A stretch of 64,000 bases of DNA, from contig NZ_JAVAMP010000008.1 in the NCBI RefSeq assembly GCF_030730905.1, positions 1-64,000 on the forward strand, in the 5' to 3' direction. The notes below the pieces were generated by a model, which was not told the DNA's origin, did not search any database, and was given only the letters and a program-made list of their open reading frames with translations. The position numbers and the translations under genes were made by a program. Positions 54,796 to 63,408 of this stretch are shown piece after piece; the stretch's first letter is position 1, and each line of letters begins with the position of its first letter. The stretch comes from Chengkuizengella axinellae. Lineage in GTDB: Bacteria > Bacillota > Bacilli > Paenibacillales > KCTC-33759.

Positions 54796-54801
54796 TTTCA
54801 T

Positions 54802-54830
54802 ACTATACAATAATACGAAAATGAAATCAA
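54802..54830 (-). promoter_or_regulatory. Promoter of thrS
   Basis: TTGATT at 54830-54825 and TATAGT at 54807-54802 on the minus strand are 17 nt apart and lie just before the distal T-box. Confidence 0.75.
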
Positions 54831-54925
54831 GAATTTTTATAAAAAAATTTTATTGAAAATTTCTAATGGTTGGAAAACTTTCTTTTGATTTATAATAAAA
54901 CTATTCTTTTTGGAGGTGTTAAATC

Positions 54926-55621
54926 ATGAAAATATACACAAAAGATTGCGGAGAAGAAACATTGTTTATTGCTGAAAACATCTCAGATGACTATAAACAG
55001 GTCATGGAAAGCCAATTTTACTCTTTACAAAATGGCAGCTACATCAAAAAGTATCCAAGTCATTTAATACACTTAAAACAAATTAGAAACAATTATGAAA
55101 AATATGCTGAGGAAATGTTTAAACAAATGGGGTATTTTAAAAAAGTGTTCTGGAAAGAAGCGATTTCGAATTTCATTCACATGGTAGATGGACATGACAT
55201 TGATTGGTGGCTTACGGGCAGTTGTGCATTATGCTTAAGAGGTATAGAAGTCATGCCACATGATGTAGATATCATTTTACACGCAAAAGACATCGAAAAA
55301 ATCAACTCCATATTTCATGATTATATTGTAGAGCCGATTGTATCTATGGATGATTGGGTTGTAGATTACTTCGGGGTGATGTTTTTAAATGCACGAATTG
55401 ATTTAGCATTTGATCCTAAAAAGTTTGTAGACGTTCCTGTGCCAGCAGATTTTGGTCCCTTTGCAATGGAACACTTGGAGGAAATTGATTTTAATGGACA
55501 TGTTATCAAAATTCCCCCGTTACATCTCCAATATGAAGTGAATAAAAGAAGGGGCAGACATGACAGAGTAAAAGCAATTAAAGCTCATATGCAAAATAAT
55601 AAAACAAATATTTCAATATAA
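54926..55621 (+). CDS. Nucleotidyltransferase-fold protein
   Basis: A 231-residue protein. DWWLTGSCALCLRG, then EVMPHDVDIILHA (about residues 93-118) is the G-S-x-A...D-x-D nucleotidyltransferase core seen in AbiEii-like and aminoglycoside-nucleotidyltransferase-like proteins. The C-terminal KRRGRHDRVKAIKAH also fits. There is no paired antitoxin-type gene beside it. Its target is unknown. RBS TTGGAGGTG. Confidence 0.65.
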   Translation: MKIYTKDCGEETLFIAENISDDYKQVMESQFYSLQNGSYIKKYPSHLIHLKQIRNNYEKYAEEMFKQMGYFKKVFWKEAISNFIHMVDGHDIDWWLTGSCALCLRGIEVMPHDVDIILHAKDIEKINSIFHDYIVEPIVSMDDWVVDYFGVMFLNARIDLAFDPKKFVDVPVPADFGPFAMEHLEEIDFNGHVIKIPPLHLQYEVNKRRGRHDRVKAIKAHMQNNKTNISI

Positions 55622-56779
55622 ATCATAAAAAAATGACGAATTTCTAGTTATCACAAATTGTAGTAACTCCAATTCTTTATTAGAGCCATTAATTAAGCCA
55701 AGTTCTTTAAACTCATTGACAGATTTATAACCAAGTAAAAGTGCTGTGAATGAACCTATATCAATATGTAGGCCTCTTTTGGGTGCATGGCTACATTTAC
55801 TCCCTTCTTTTACGGGAAAAAAATTAGCCTCACCCTCTTTGATAATCACAGTACCTTGATTCCAGGTTGCAAATGAATCTGTTATATGTAAGATGACTGT
55901 TTGTTCAATTTTCTCAAATGAATACTCACTTAAAAATAACTCAACATCTACAATCCTTCCCATGTAGTAAGGGTGAATCTTAGTTTCCACTCTTGGATTT
56001 GGCAGCATGAATATCAAATTTTCTTGTACAACACACCTAAGTTCCACATCAGTAATCATTGAATCATGCTGACAAATGAAATTCCATAATCCTTTTTTAG
56101 CCTCTATATCAAGTGTTACAAATTCTTTAATGAGCATCTTATGATTTTTAATTTCATACAGCATGTATCCAAGCATTTCTCCATGACCATCAACATATCC
56201 TGCACAATGATCAATACATAAGTATGGACTATTCCACCATGATTCATTTCTTAATAACATACCATTGTACTTTAAAGAGAATTCTTTATATACTTGATTT
56301 ATTCGAGATAAATTTTGTTTATTTATATCCAATATGTTTACTTTTCCAACTCCAGACCTATTATCAATAAATTTTAGATCATGAACTTGAGCATTAATTT
56401 GTAAATAATCACAAAACAACTCCCATCCAAATTTACGGTAAAATTCAATAGAAAGCGGATGTAAAAAGGAGATAGGAATCTTTTTGTCCCGTAATTTCTC
56501 AAGTGATGTAAATAATAAATCTCTTACTATGTTCTTTCTCCTATGTTCTGGCCAAGTTGCTACTCCGGCTATTCCTCCCATATTCCATTCCTTTTCATGA
56601 ATCAAAACTTTGAAATCAATCAATTCAGCTTTAGCTAATAATTTTTCACCATCAAATTTACCGATGATTGTACGCTTTTTTCTTTCTTTTTTCTTATCCT
56701 CACTTAGTTCATATTGAAAAGCATATTCATGTAAAGCAAATACTTGTTCAAAATCTATTTCCTTAATTATTCTAATCAA
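55613..56779 (-). CDS. Eis-like GNAT acetyltransferase with SCP2-like domain
   Basis: A ~388-residue protein. The N-terminal GNAT domain has MGGIAGVATWPEHRRKNIVRDLL (acetyl-CoA loop) and FLHPLSIEFYRKFGWELF. A second GNAT-like half and a C-terminal SCP2/sterol-carrier-like domain (ATWNQGTVIIKEGEANF...) follow, the Eis/YkwB-type architecture. Such enzymes acetylate amines, including aminoglycosides. I chose a TTG at 56779 behind AGAGGTG; longer frames lack an RBS. Its end overlaps the nucleotidyltransferase end by 9 nt (convergent). Confidence 0.8.
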   Translation of the reverse strand: MIRIIKEIDFEQVFALHEYAFQYELSEDKKKERKKRTIIGKFDGEKLLAKAELIDFKVLIHEKEWNMGGIAGVATWPEHRRKNIVRDLLFTSLEKLRDKKIPISFLHPLSIEFYRKFGWELFCDYLQINAQVHDLKFIDNRSGVGKVNILDINKQNLSRINQVYKEFSLKYNGMLLRNESWWNSPYLCIDHCAGYVDGHGEMLGYMLYEIKNHKMLIKEFVTLDIEAKKGLWNFICQHDSMITDVELRCVVQENLIFMLPNPRVETKIHPYYMGRIVDVELFLSEYSFEKIEQTVILHITDSFATWNQGTVIIKEGEANFFPVKEGSKCSHAPKRGLHIDIGSFTALLLGYKSVNEFKELGLINGSNKELELLQFVITRNSSFFYDLY

Positions 56780-56894
56780 TTCATTCACCTCTGGAAATGA
56801 TAATATGAGAGTTTTTATTCCATTTAAACAATAAAAACTATAAATGACAAGCAAATCATTTTCAAATAAAGAAGAAAATAAACAATAAAGAAAA

Positions 56895-56910
56895 CTCGCC
56901 GATTGGCGAG
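56895..56910 (-). terminator. Small hairpin with T tract
   Basis: CTCGCC-GATT-GGCGAG is followed on the minus strand by TTTTC. A weak terminator behind the main aspA terminator. Confidence 0.4.
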
Positions 56911-56990
56911 CCTTACAGGCGAAGACAGAGGGGTAGTTGCGCTTATACTTTATTCAATTAAATTTTTTATAAATTCTTAAAGTGAAAAAT

Positions 56991-57015
56991 AGCCTTAAGT
57001 TTGATAACCTAAGGC
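56991..57015 (-). terminator. Terminator of aspA
   Basis: AGCCTTAGG and CTTAAGGCT form a stem on the minus strand followed by ATTTTT, 14 nt after the aspA stop. Confidence 0.75.
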
Positions 57016-57028
57016 TTTAGATCCTGCA

Positions 57029-58498
57029 TTATTTTTTTATTGTATAATCTGCTTTATTTGACATTTTTAATTGATATTCATCTTCTAAAAGGTGAGCACC
57101 AGCGATGCCTGGATTGGTCATTTCATGAGGGTCTAGAATGACATTCAGCTCTTCCTCTGTTAATACATCGTGCAATAAACATAACTCACGAACCGAACGA
57201 TCTCCTTCTATCGCTTGTCTAGCAATCCTTGAAACGATCTCATATCCTAAGTGAGGGTTTAATGCGGTAATGACACCAACACTTTTCTCCACATTCTCAC
57301 GACATACATCTTCATTTGCCTCTAAATCATCTAAGCAATACTTTTTAAATACAGTAAATGCTTGTCTCATTATTCTTAAAGACTGTAAAAGATTAAACAC
57401 TAGCACAGGCTGCATTACATTTAATTCCAATTGTCCTGCTTGAGAAGCCAAATTGATGGTGTGATCATTTCCAATCACTTGGAAGGCAACCTGATTGACA
57501 ACTTCACACATGACAGGATTTACTTTACCAGGCATAATGGATGAGCCAGGTTGACGTGGTGGCAATGAAATTTCATTAATCCCTGTTTTAGGTCCAGAAG
57601 CCAACAGTCTTAGATCATTTGCGATCTTGGACATATTGATCATACATACTTTTAACGAAGCAGACACTTCAGTTAATACATCCGTGTTTTGAGTTGCATC
57701 CACTAAATCTTCTGCATTAACAAGAGGAAATCCTGTAAACGTGGCTAACTTTTCTACCACTTCAGATATATAACGAGGGTCAGCATTTAAACCAGTTCCG
57801 ACAGCAGTAGCACCCATGTTTACCTCATACAAATGACTGCGTGTACGTGTAATCCGTAAAATATCTCTTTTTAAAACTCGTGAATATGCGGCAAACTCTT
57901 GTCCTAATCGAATTGGAACGCCATCTTGTAAATGTGTTCGTCCCATTTTTATTACGTGATCAAATTGTTCCGCTTTTGCTACAAAACCTTGTTGTAATTC
58001 TTCCATCGCTGACAATAACTTGTCCATCAAAGTTAAAACAGAAATCCGAATGGCTGTAGGTAATACATCATTTGTAGATTGAGCCATATTCACATGACTG
58101 TTTGGGCTAAGAACTGTATAGTCCCCTTTATTTCCTCCCAGTACCTCAATAGCACGATTGGCAATGACCTCGTTAGCATTCATATTAAAGGATGTTCCAG
58201 CGCCTCCTTGAATAGAATCAACAATAAATTGATCATCATATTTTCCCTCATACACTTCATCAGCTGCCTGTACTATTGCTTCTGCGTGTTTAGGCTGTAA
58301 TCTTTTGATGTTCATATTTGTTAACGCTGCTGCTTTTTTCACAAGAGAGATGGATCGAATTAATTCCACATCCATGGAATGACCCGTAATCGGAAAATTC
58401 TCAACTGCACGCAAAGTTTGAATGCCATAGTAAGCATTCACGGGTACTTCTTTTGCACCAAGAAAATCTTTTTCTGTACGAAATTGGTTTGTTGACAT
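57029..58498 (-). CDS. aspA: Aspartate ammonia-lyase
   Basis: A 489-residue fumarase/aspartase superfamily enzyme. The signature GSSIMPGKVNPVMCEV (near residues 317-332) is exact. QGGAGTSFNMNANEVIANRA and GRTHLQDGVPIRLGQEF are also family blocks. It deaminates L-aspartate to fumarate and ammonia. It follows a dicarboxylate symporter gene on the same strand by 148 bp, with a LysR regulator and an aspartate racemase upstream. RBS AAGGGGA. Confidence 0.94.
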   Translation of the reverse strand: MSTNQFRTEKDFLGAKEVPVNAYYGIQTLRAVENFPITGHSMDVELIRSISLVKKAAALTNMNIKRLQPKHAEAIVQAADEVYEGKYDDQFIVDSIQGGAGTSFNMNANEVIANRAIEVLGGNKGDYTVLSPNSHVNMAQSTNDVLPTAIRISVLTLMDKLLSAMEELQQGFVAKAEQFDHVIKMGRTHLQDGVPIRLGQEFAAYSRVLKRDILRITRTRSHLYEVNMGATAVGTGLNADPRYISEVVEKLATFTGFPLVNAEDLVDATQNTDVLTEVSASLKVCMINMSKIANDLRLLASGPKTGINEISLPPRQPGSSIMPGKVNPVMCEVVNQVAFQVIGNDHTINLASQAGQLELNVMQPVLVFNLLQSLRIMRQAFTVFKKYCLDDLEANEDVCRENVEKSVGVITALNPHLGYEIVSRIARQAIEGDRSVRELCLLHDVLTEEELNVILDPHEMTNPGIAGAHLLEDEYQLKMSNKADYTIKK

Positions 58499-58646
58499 CT
58501 CATTTTTCCCCTTTAATAAAAATTAATTATATATAAATAAGAACAAAGCCTCCCACTAAAGCACTAAATGTTGTGATTGAACAATTTTATGTTCTTATTT
58601 TTAGAAAATCAGCCAACCCAAGCAGGATGATTGGCCGTACTAAACT

Positions 58647-59882
58647 CTATGCTGTTTCGACAGCTTTTCTTTCATGTTTTTCTTCTGATTTGGTGATAAA
58701 TTGTGCACAAGCAGCATCTCCAGTAATATTCACTGCTGTTCTTGTCATATCAAGCAATCTATCTACACCAAGTAATAACCCAATTGCTTCTGTACTTAAT
58801 CCAACAGATGTTAATACCATTGTCAACATGATAATACCAACACCTGGAACACCAGCAGTGCCGATACTAGCTAAAGTTGCTGTCAGAACGATCATCGCCA
58901 AATCTGAAATGGATAAATCAACACCATATAGTTGAGCTACAAACACGGTTGCAACCCCTTGCATGATCGCGGTTCCATCCATATTGATGGTTGCACCAAG
59001 AGGTTGTACAAAGCCACTGATGCTTTTTGGAATTTTCAAGTTTTTCTGAGCAGTATCCATTGAAACTGGTAATGTAGCTGAACTACTCGATGTACTGAAT
59101 GCCACTGTGATCGCAGGAAAGAATTTTTTAACAAATGTAAACGGATTCATCTTACCCAAAAAGGAAATGACAGAACCGTATATTATAACTAAGTGTAAGA
59201 ATAAAGCAAGCAATACAGCCACAAAATAGTTACCCATTGCTCGTATAGCATCTATTCCGGCTTCACCTATCGCAATTGCGATTAATGCAAATGCACCATA
59301 AGGCGCGAGTTTCATCACAACTTCAACTAAAAACATTAAAATGCTGTTCGCTTCATCAAAAACCTTTTTTATGGTTGGTACTTTCCCTTGTAATTGAGCA
59401 AGTGCAAATCCAAAAAATATGGAGAAAAAGATAATTTGAAGCATTTTTCCTTCAGTCATAGACAAAAATATATTCGTTGGAACAATGTCAATTAACGTTT
59501 CAACTACATCAGGTGCTTCTTTTTCTTCAATTGCTGCATTAGGATCTGGTTCAATTCCTTCTACCATTCCTGGTTGCAAGATATTCCCCACAGATATAGC
59601 AATAACTAATGCGATCGAAGTTGTAATTAAGAAAAAGACAACCGTTTTAATTCCAATTCGACCTAATTTTTTTGGATCACTGATTCCTGCTGTTCCTAAT
59701 ACGATAGAAATAATTACAATTGGAACGACTAGCAGTTTAATTAATCCAAGAAATATTTGACTGACTGGATACAGAATATATCTATCTGCTACACCAAACC
59801 AATCTGGAATTAGAAAGTTAAATATCAAACCAACGAAAATACCTAAAGCCATACCGATTAATATTTTTTTTGTTAACGACAT
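58647..59882 (-). CDS. Dicarboxylate/amino acid:cation symporter (SDF family)
   Basis: A 411-residue SDF-family symporter with eight helices and two re-entrant loops. AFSTSSSSATLPVSMDTAQ is the serine-rich HP1 motif. GATINMDGTAIMQGVATVFVAQ is the helix-7 NMDGT motif. The AGVPGVGIIMLTMVL motif is HP2. It carries acidic amino acids or C4-dicarboxylates with Na+ or H+. Beside aspA it most likely brings in aspartate. RBS AAGAGGTGAATCT. Confidence 0.9.
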   Translation of the reverse strand: MSLTKKILIGMALGIFVGLIFNFLIPDWFGVADRYILYPVSQIFLGLIKLLVVPIVIISIVLGTAGISDPKKLGRIGIKTVVFFLITTSIALVIAISVGNILQPGMVEGIEPDPNAAIEEKEAPDVVETLIDIVPTNIFLSMTEGKMLQIIFFSIFFGFALAQLQGKVPTIKKVFDEANSILMFLVEVVMKLAPYGAFALIAIAIGEAGIDAIRAMGNYFVAVLLALFLHLVIIYGSVISFLGKMNPFTFVKKFFPAITVAFSTSSSSATLPVSMDTAQKNLKIPKSISGFVQPLGATINMDGTAIMQGVATVFVAQLYGVDLSISDLAMIVLTATLASIGTAGVPGVGIIMLTMVLTSVGLSTEAIGLLLGVDRLLDMTRTAVNITGDAACAQFITKSEEKHERKAVETA

Positions 59883-60068
59883 AGATTCACCTCTTAAATT
59901 ATAGTGTATTTGTCTAAAGTTAGCTAGGCTTTAAGACGAATTAAATGGAATTTCCAACCTTACATGCAATGCTAGTTTATTTTAATATAATAAAATATTT
60001 ATTGTCAACGAAAATATTATATAGTTACCAATAACAATCATTAAAAAGATATAAAATTATGCAATTTA

Positions 60069-60935
60069 TTATTGTAATTTATCTTTCATCAAATCAATAA
60101 AAACAGATTTTGACCTCCCTTTTAAATAAATAAAATCAATACTTATATTCATTTTTATAGGTGGGTTCATATCAACTCTAAATAGCTGCCCATTTTCAAG
60201 TTCTTTTTTTACGCAGTGTTCAGGTAAAAAACTTATCCCCATTCCCTCCATCAATAAGTTTTTAGCAGTTTCCATATTATCAACCTGAAGCGAGATATTA
60301 GGTGTAATCTTGCTGCTTGAAAACAAACGATGAATGTATAACCAATCCATCGATCCATAATCAAAGAAGATCAATGGTTGCTGTGCAATTTTTTCTAATG
60401 TTACTTTTTCTTGTTTAAGAAATAAGTGATCAGGAGGAACAAATAAATGGATTGGATCTTCATATAACAAAATGGATTCAACCTGAGGGTGTGTCTCTGA
60501 TCGAATAATCCCAAAGTCAACCTCTTTGTTTACGACTTTATTTAATACATCTTTTGAATGTCCTGTTACAATTTTTATTCGAACGTTATTAAATTCTGAT
60601 CTAATATCAGGCAAAATAGTGGGTAAAACATGATTTGAAATGGATAGCGCACAGCCTATACTGATCTCATTAGGCATTAACACCTGTTGCAAACCATATT
60701 TTGCTTCTTGATACGATTGTAATATTTTTTGTGCATGAGGAAAAAAATATTCACCTTTATCCGTTAAAGATATTTTTTTTCCTTTACGGTGAAAAAGTTT
60801 TAAATTCATTTCACGTTCAAGTGATTGAATTCTCGCAGTGACTGAAGGCTGTGTTAGAAACAAAGCATCTGCAGCTTTATTGAAGCTGCCTAACTGACAA
60901 ACGTAAATAAAGGCTTCAATATTATCAATATTCAT
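60069..60935 (-). CDS. LysR family transcriptional regulator
   Basis: A 288-residue LysR-type regulator. The N-terminal winged helix-turn-helix is MNIDNIEAFIYVCQLGSFNKAADALFLTQPSVTARIQSLEREMNLKLF. The rest is the periplasmic-binding-like inducer domain (RSETHPQVE..., LLMEGMGISFLPEHCV). It sits between the racemase and symporter genes and is the probable regulator of the aspartate module. I chose the ATG at 60935 behind GGAGTATAAC. Confidence 0.9.
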   Translation of the reverse strand: MNIDNIEAFIYVCQLGSFNKAADALFLTQPSVTARIQSLEREMNLKLFHRKGKKISLTDKGEYFFPHAQKILQSYQEAKYGLQQVLMPNEISIGCALSISNHVLPTILPDIRSEFNNVRIKIVTGHSKDVLNKVVNKEVDFGIIRSETHPQVESILLYEDPIHLFVPPDHLFLKQEKVTLEKIAQQPLIFFDYGSMDWLYIHRLFSSSKITPNISLQVDNMETAKNLLMEGMGISFLPEHCVKKELENGQLFRVDMNPPIKMNISIDFIYLKGRSKSVFIDLMKDKLQ

Positions 60936-61134
60936 GTTATACTCCATCTCCTACTCACATCATTTATTCCATTTTACTATAACATCATTTCATTCCAAAT
61001 TTTATACACTATGTTCATTCATATATCTAACACCATGGAAATTGGAAAATATATACTTAGATATGCATATGATGTTGAATAAAAGAATTTAGAAAAAAGG
61101 ATGAAAATGATACATAACATGAAATACCTTTGTA

Positions 61135-61836
61135 TTAAATTGGAAACAACTCTCTATTGTCAGTTGCCACTTCGATGACTTTATTCGCAATAATCTCAGT
61201 TGGATCAATAACACAACAATCCTCAGTTGAATGAAGCACAAGAGGAACTTCAGTGCAACCAGCAATAATAGCGTCAGCACCGTTGCTTATCAATTGTTCA
61301 GCTGCCTCAGAGAGGAGTTGGCTTCCTGTTTCTAGTTTTCCACCCTTCACTTCGTATATCCCTTCCATAACCTTTTCTTGTAAAATTTCATCTGTAGGAA
61401 TATAGTTTATTTCAAAATTTTCAAAGTATCGTTGATACAGTTTAGACTTTATCGTTCCGTCCGTAGCTAATAACCCTACACTTTTATAATGATTGATTTT
61501 TAAGTAATAGGCTGTCTCAAGTGGTATATGCAAGATAGGGATATGAATAGAGCTCCTTACTGCATTATAAAAGAAATGGGCTGTGTTGCATGCCATAACA
61601 AGTATTTCCGCACCTGCATTCTGAAGCCGTTGTGCGGATTGAATCATCCATGGAGTTGGATCTTTGCCCCTCCCTAATATTGCTGATGTACGGTCGGGAA
61701 TTTGTGAATTGTTGTCTGCTATGACATGAATGTGTTCTTGGTCTTGTTTGGCTGGGGTATTGGCAATAATCTTTTCCATTAAATCAACCGTAGCCATAGG
61801 ACCCATCCCACCAATAATTCCAATGACTTTACTCAC
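61135..61836 (-). CDS. Aspartate/glutamate racemase family protein
   Basis: A 233-residue racemase of the RacD/YgeA family. The two catalytic cysteines lie in MACNTAHFFYN (near 83) and IAGCTEVPLVL (near 195), both intact, and the opening is GIIGGMGPMATVDLMEKI. It interconverts D- and L-aspartate or glutamate without PLP. Located near aspA it could feed D-aspartate into the pathway. The GTG at 61836 follows AAAGGATG by 10 nt; a GTG at 61845 is too close to that site. Confidence 0.88.
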   Translation of the reverse strand: MSKVIGIIGGMGPMATVDLMEKIIANTPAKQDQEHIHVIADNNSQIPDRTSAILGRGKDPTPWMIQSAQRLQNAGAEILVMACNTAHFFYNAVRSSIHIPILHIPLETAYYLKINHYKSVGLLATDGTIKSKLYQRYFENFEINYIPTDEILQEKVMEGIYEVKGGKLETGSQLLSEAAEQLISNGADAIIAGCTEVPLVLHSTEDCCVIDPTEIIANKVIEVATDNRELFPI

Positions 61837-61989
61837 TATAATCACATCCTTTATCCATATTTGGAATTACGTCTTTATTATAATGCTGTTTTAAAGGAAT
61901 GGATTATAGAAAGATTCTATACTTATATAGAATCTATGTATAATTACTCTTAAAGATCGTGAAATGCAAATGGTATGAATCTATAGAAT

Positions 61990-62460
61990 CTATATTCTCT
62001 TCATAAACAATACCCTATCCTCAGCTGGACTATCATAATCTGAATGTACATAGACACCATCTATTTCTTTGTCTCCACCCTCAATCAAAAACCCCATTTT
62101 TAAATGAAATGCAATGGAGGTTTTATTAACAGGAGATGTTATGCAGTGTACACTATGTCGATCATTCTGTTTTACTTGATCGAAAAAAGTATTGTAAAGC
62201 TGTCTTCCCACATTGAATTTTCTATACTTTGGATCAACCCCAACAAAATGTATGTAAGCTTTATCTGAAGATGTTTGCGACAAAAACCCAATCAAAAACC
62301 CAATGATATCCCCATCTTTTTCTACAATGAAGCTAGTATCATTAAAATGATCAAAAAAAAGTTTTGGCAGTAGGTGACTCATCTTCCGTCCACCCCACCA
62401 CTCGTCAATTAATGGGCTTATTGCTGTATAATCAGATGGTTTTAAATTCCGCAACTTCAT
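61990..62460 (-). CDS. GNAT family acetyltransferase
   Basis: A 156-residue GNAT. DKAYIHFVGVDPKYRKFNVGRQLYNTFF holds the acetyl-CoA loop (YRKFNVG, with N where G is usual). HSVHCITSPVNKTSIAFHLKMGF is the end motif. VYVHSDYDSPAEDRVLFMK closes it. RBS AAGGTGATGAATA. Beside another GNAT on the same strand. Confidence 0.82.
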   Translation of the reverse strand: MKLRNLKPSDYTAISPLIDEWWGGRKMSHLLPKLFFDHFNDTSFIVEKDGDIIGFLIGFLSQTSSDKAYIHFVGVDPKYRKFNVGRQLYNTFFDQVKQNDRHSVHCITSPVNKTSIAFHLKMGFLIEGGDKEIDGVYVHSDYDSPAEDRVLFMKRI

Positions 62461-62495
62461 TATTCATCACCTTCTTCTTTTTACTTCTGTTCTTG

Positions 62496-62996
62496 CTATT
62501 TAATAAATTTATACATAAATACATCATCTATATATTGATTATTCAAATAAAACTCATTGATAAATCGACCTTGCTCTTTATAACCACATGAATGATAAAA
62601 TTGAATAGTAGCTGAATTTGAGGACATCGCTCTTAATGAGATTTTTTGCTTTCCATTCTCTCTTCCCCATTCATATGCTGATTCTAATAATTTGCGTCCA
62701 ATCCCCAATTTTTGAAACTGTGGGTGAATGGCAATAGCAATCTCCATCACATGCTGATGGCTTTCTAATTGTGAAGGTGCTCTGAAATTGATATAACCGC
62801 AAATTGTTCCTTCTTTTTCAGCAACTAAAACTCCGAGATATTTATCTGAACTGAGCTTCTGCTCGTAATCTGTTAAACTTCCTAAAGTGATTTCAATTGG
62901 TGAATTATCTTCATTCCATACTAAACTATCTATTTCATATAATTGAGGAGCGTCATTCATATCGTAACTACGAATCTGAATCTTTTGTTCTGTCAT
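62496..62996 (-). CDS. GNAT family acetyltransferase
   Basis: A 166-residue GNAT. MEIAIAIHPQFQKLGIGRKLLESAYEWGRENG carries the loop QKLGIG, and LRAMSSNSATIQFYHSCGYKEQGRF the end motif. It is of full family length and 35 bp from the previous GNAT gene, so they may be cotranscribed. RBS AAGGAGTAG. Confidence 0.87.
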   Translation of the reverse strand: MTEQKIQIRSYDMNDAPQLYEIDSLVWNEDNSPIEITLGSLTDYEQKLSSDKYLGVLVAEKEGTICGYINFRAPSQLESHQHVMEIAIAIHPQFQKLGIGRKLLESAYEWGRENGKQKISLRAMSSNSATIQFYHSCGYKEQGRFINEFYLNNQYIDDVFMYKFIK

Positions 62997-63057
62997 TGTA
63001 ATCTACTCCTTATTTAAAATGATATAATTGAACTTCATTAATCCATGAACTCAAGGG

Positions 63058-63402
63058 CTAATTCTCTACCACTACTCTATCCCCTTTGCTAGTTGGAGTT
63101 GATATCAGAATAAATTCAACATCATCAGATGATTTGTTCATCATTTGGTGAGGAATGTTGGGAAGGATTTCGATTCCTTCATGTTCGTTTAACAAAACAA
63201 TCTCATCATTCACTTCAATTGTTGCTTGTCCAGACAATACGAAGAAAAATTGCTTTGCTTTCGTATGATAGTGCTTTTCTTCAAAAGTCTCTGGGGGCAT
63301 CTTCTCATGAATAATGCTTAGGTCATTGGATTTTATTAAATGAAAACCGTCACATAATTGTCCCCAAATATAATGTTCAGCATTCTCTTTACTTATTTTC
63401 AT
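63058..63402 (-). CDS. Cupin-fold protein
   Basis: A 114-residue single cupin. Motif 1 is EKHYHTKAKQFFFVLSGQATIEVNDE (H-x-H-x...E-like, with H48 and H50), and motif 2 is EGIEILPNIPHQMMN (P-x-x-x-H). A metal site is likely. Function unknown; small cupins here often act as dioxygenases or binding proteins. It starts 6 bp from the end of the creatininase-like gene on the same strand. Confidence 0.8.
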   Translation of the reverse strand: MKISKENAEHYIWGQLCDGFHLIKSNDLSIIHEKMPPETFEEKHYHTKAKQFFFVLSGQATIEVNDEIVLLNEHEGIEILPNIPHQMMNKSSDDVEFILISTPTSKGDRVVVEN

Positions 63403-63408
63403 AGTAGA

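Noticed and set aside
61089-61280. 63-codon Leu-rich frame on the minus strand overlapping the racemase 3' end
   Set aside because: It is out of frame with the racemase and explained by it; no RBS.
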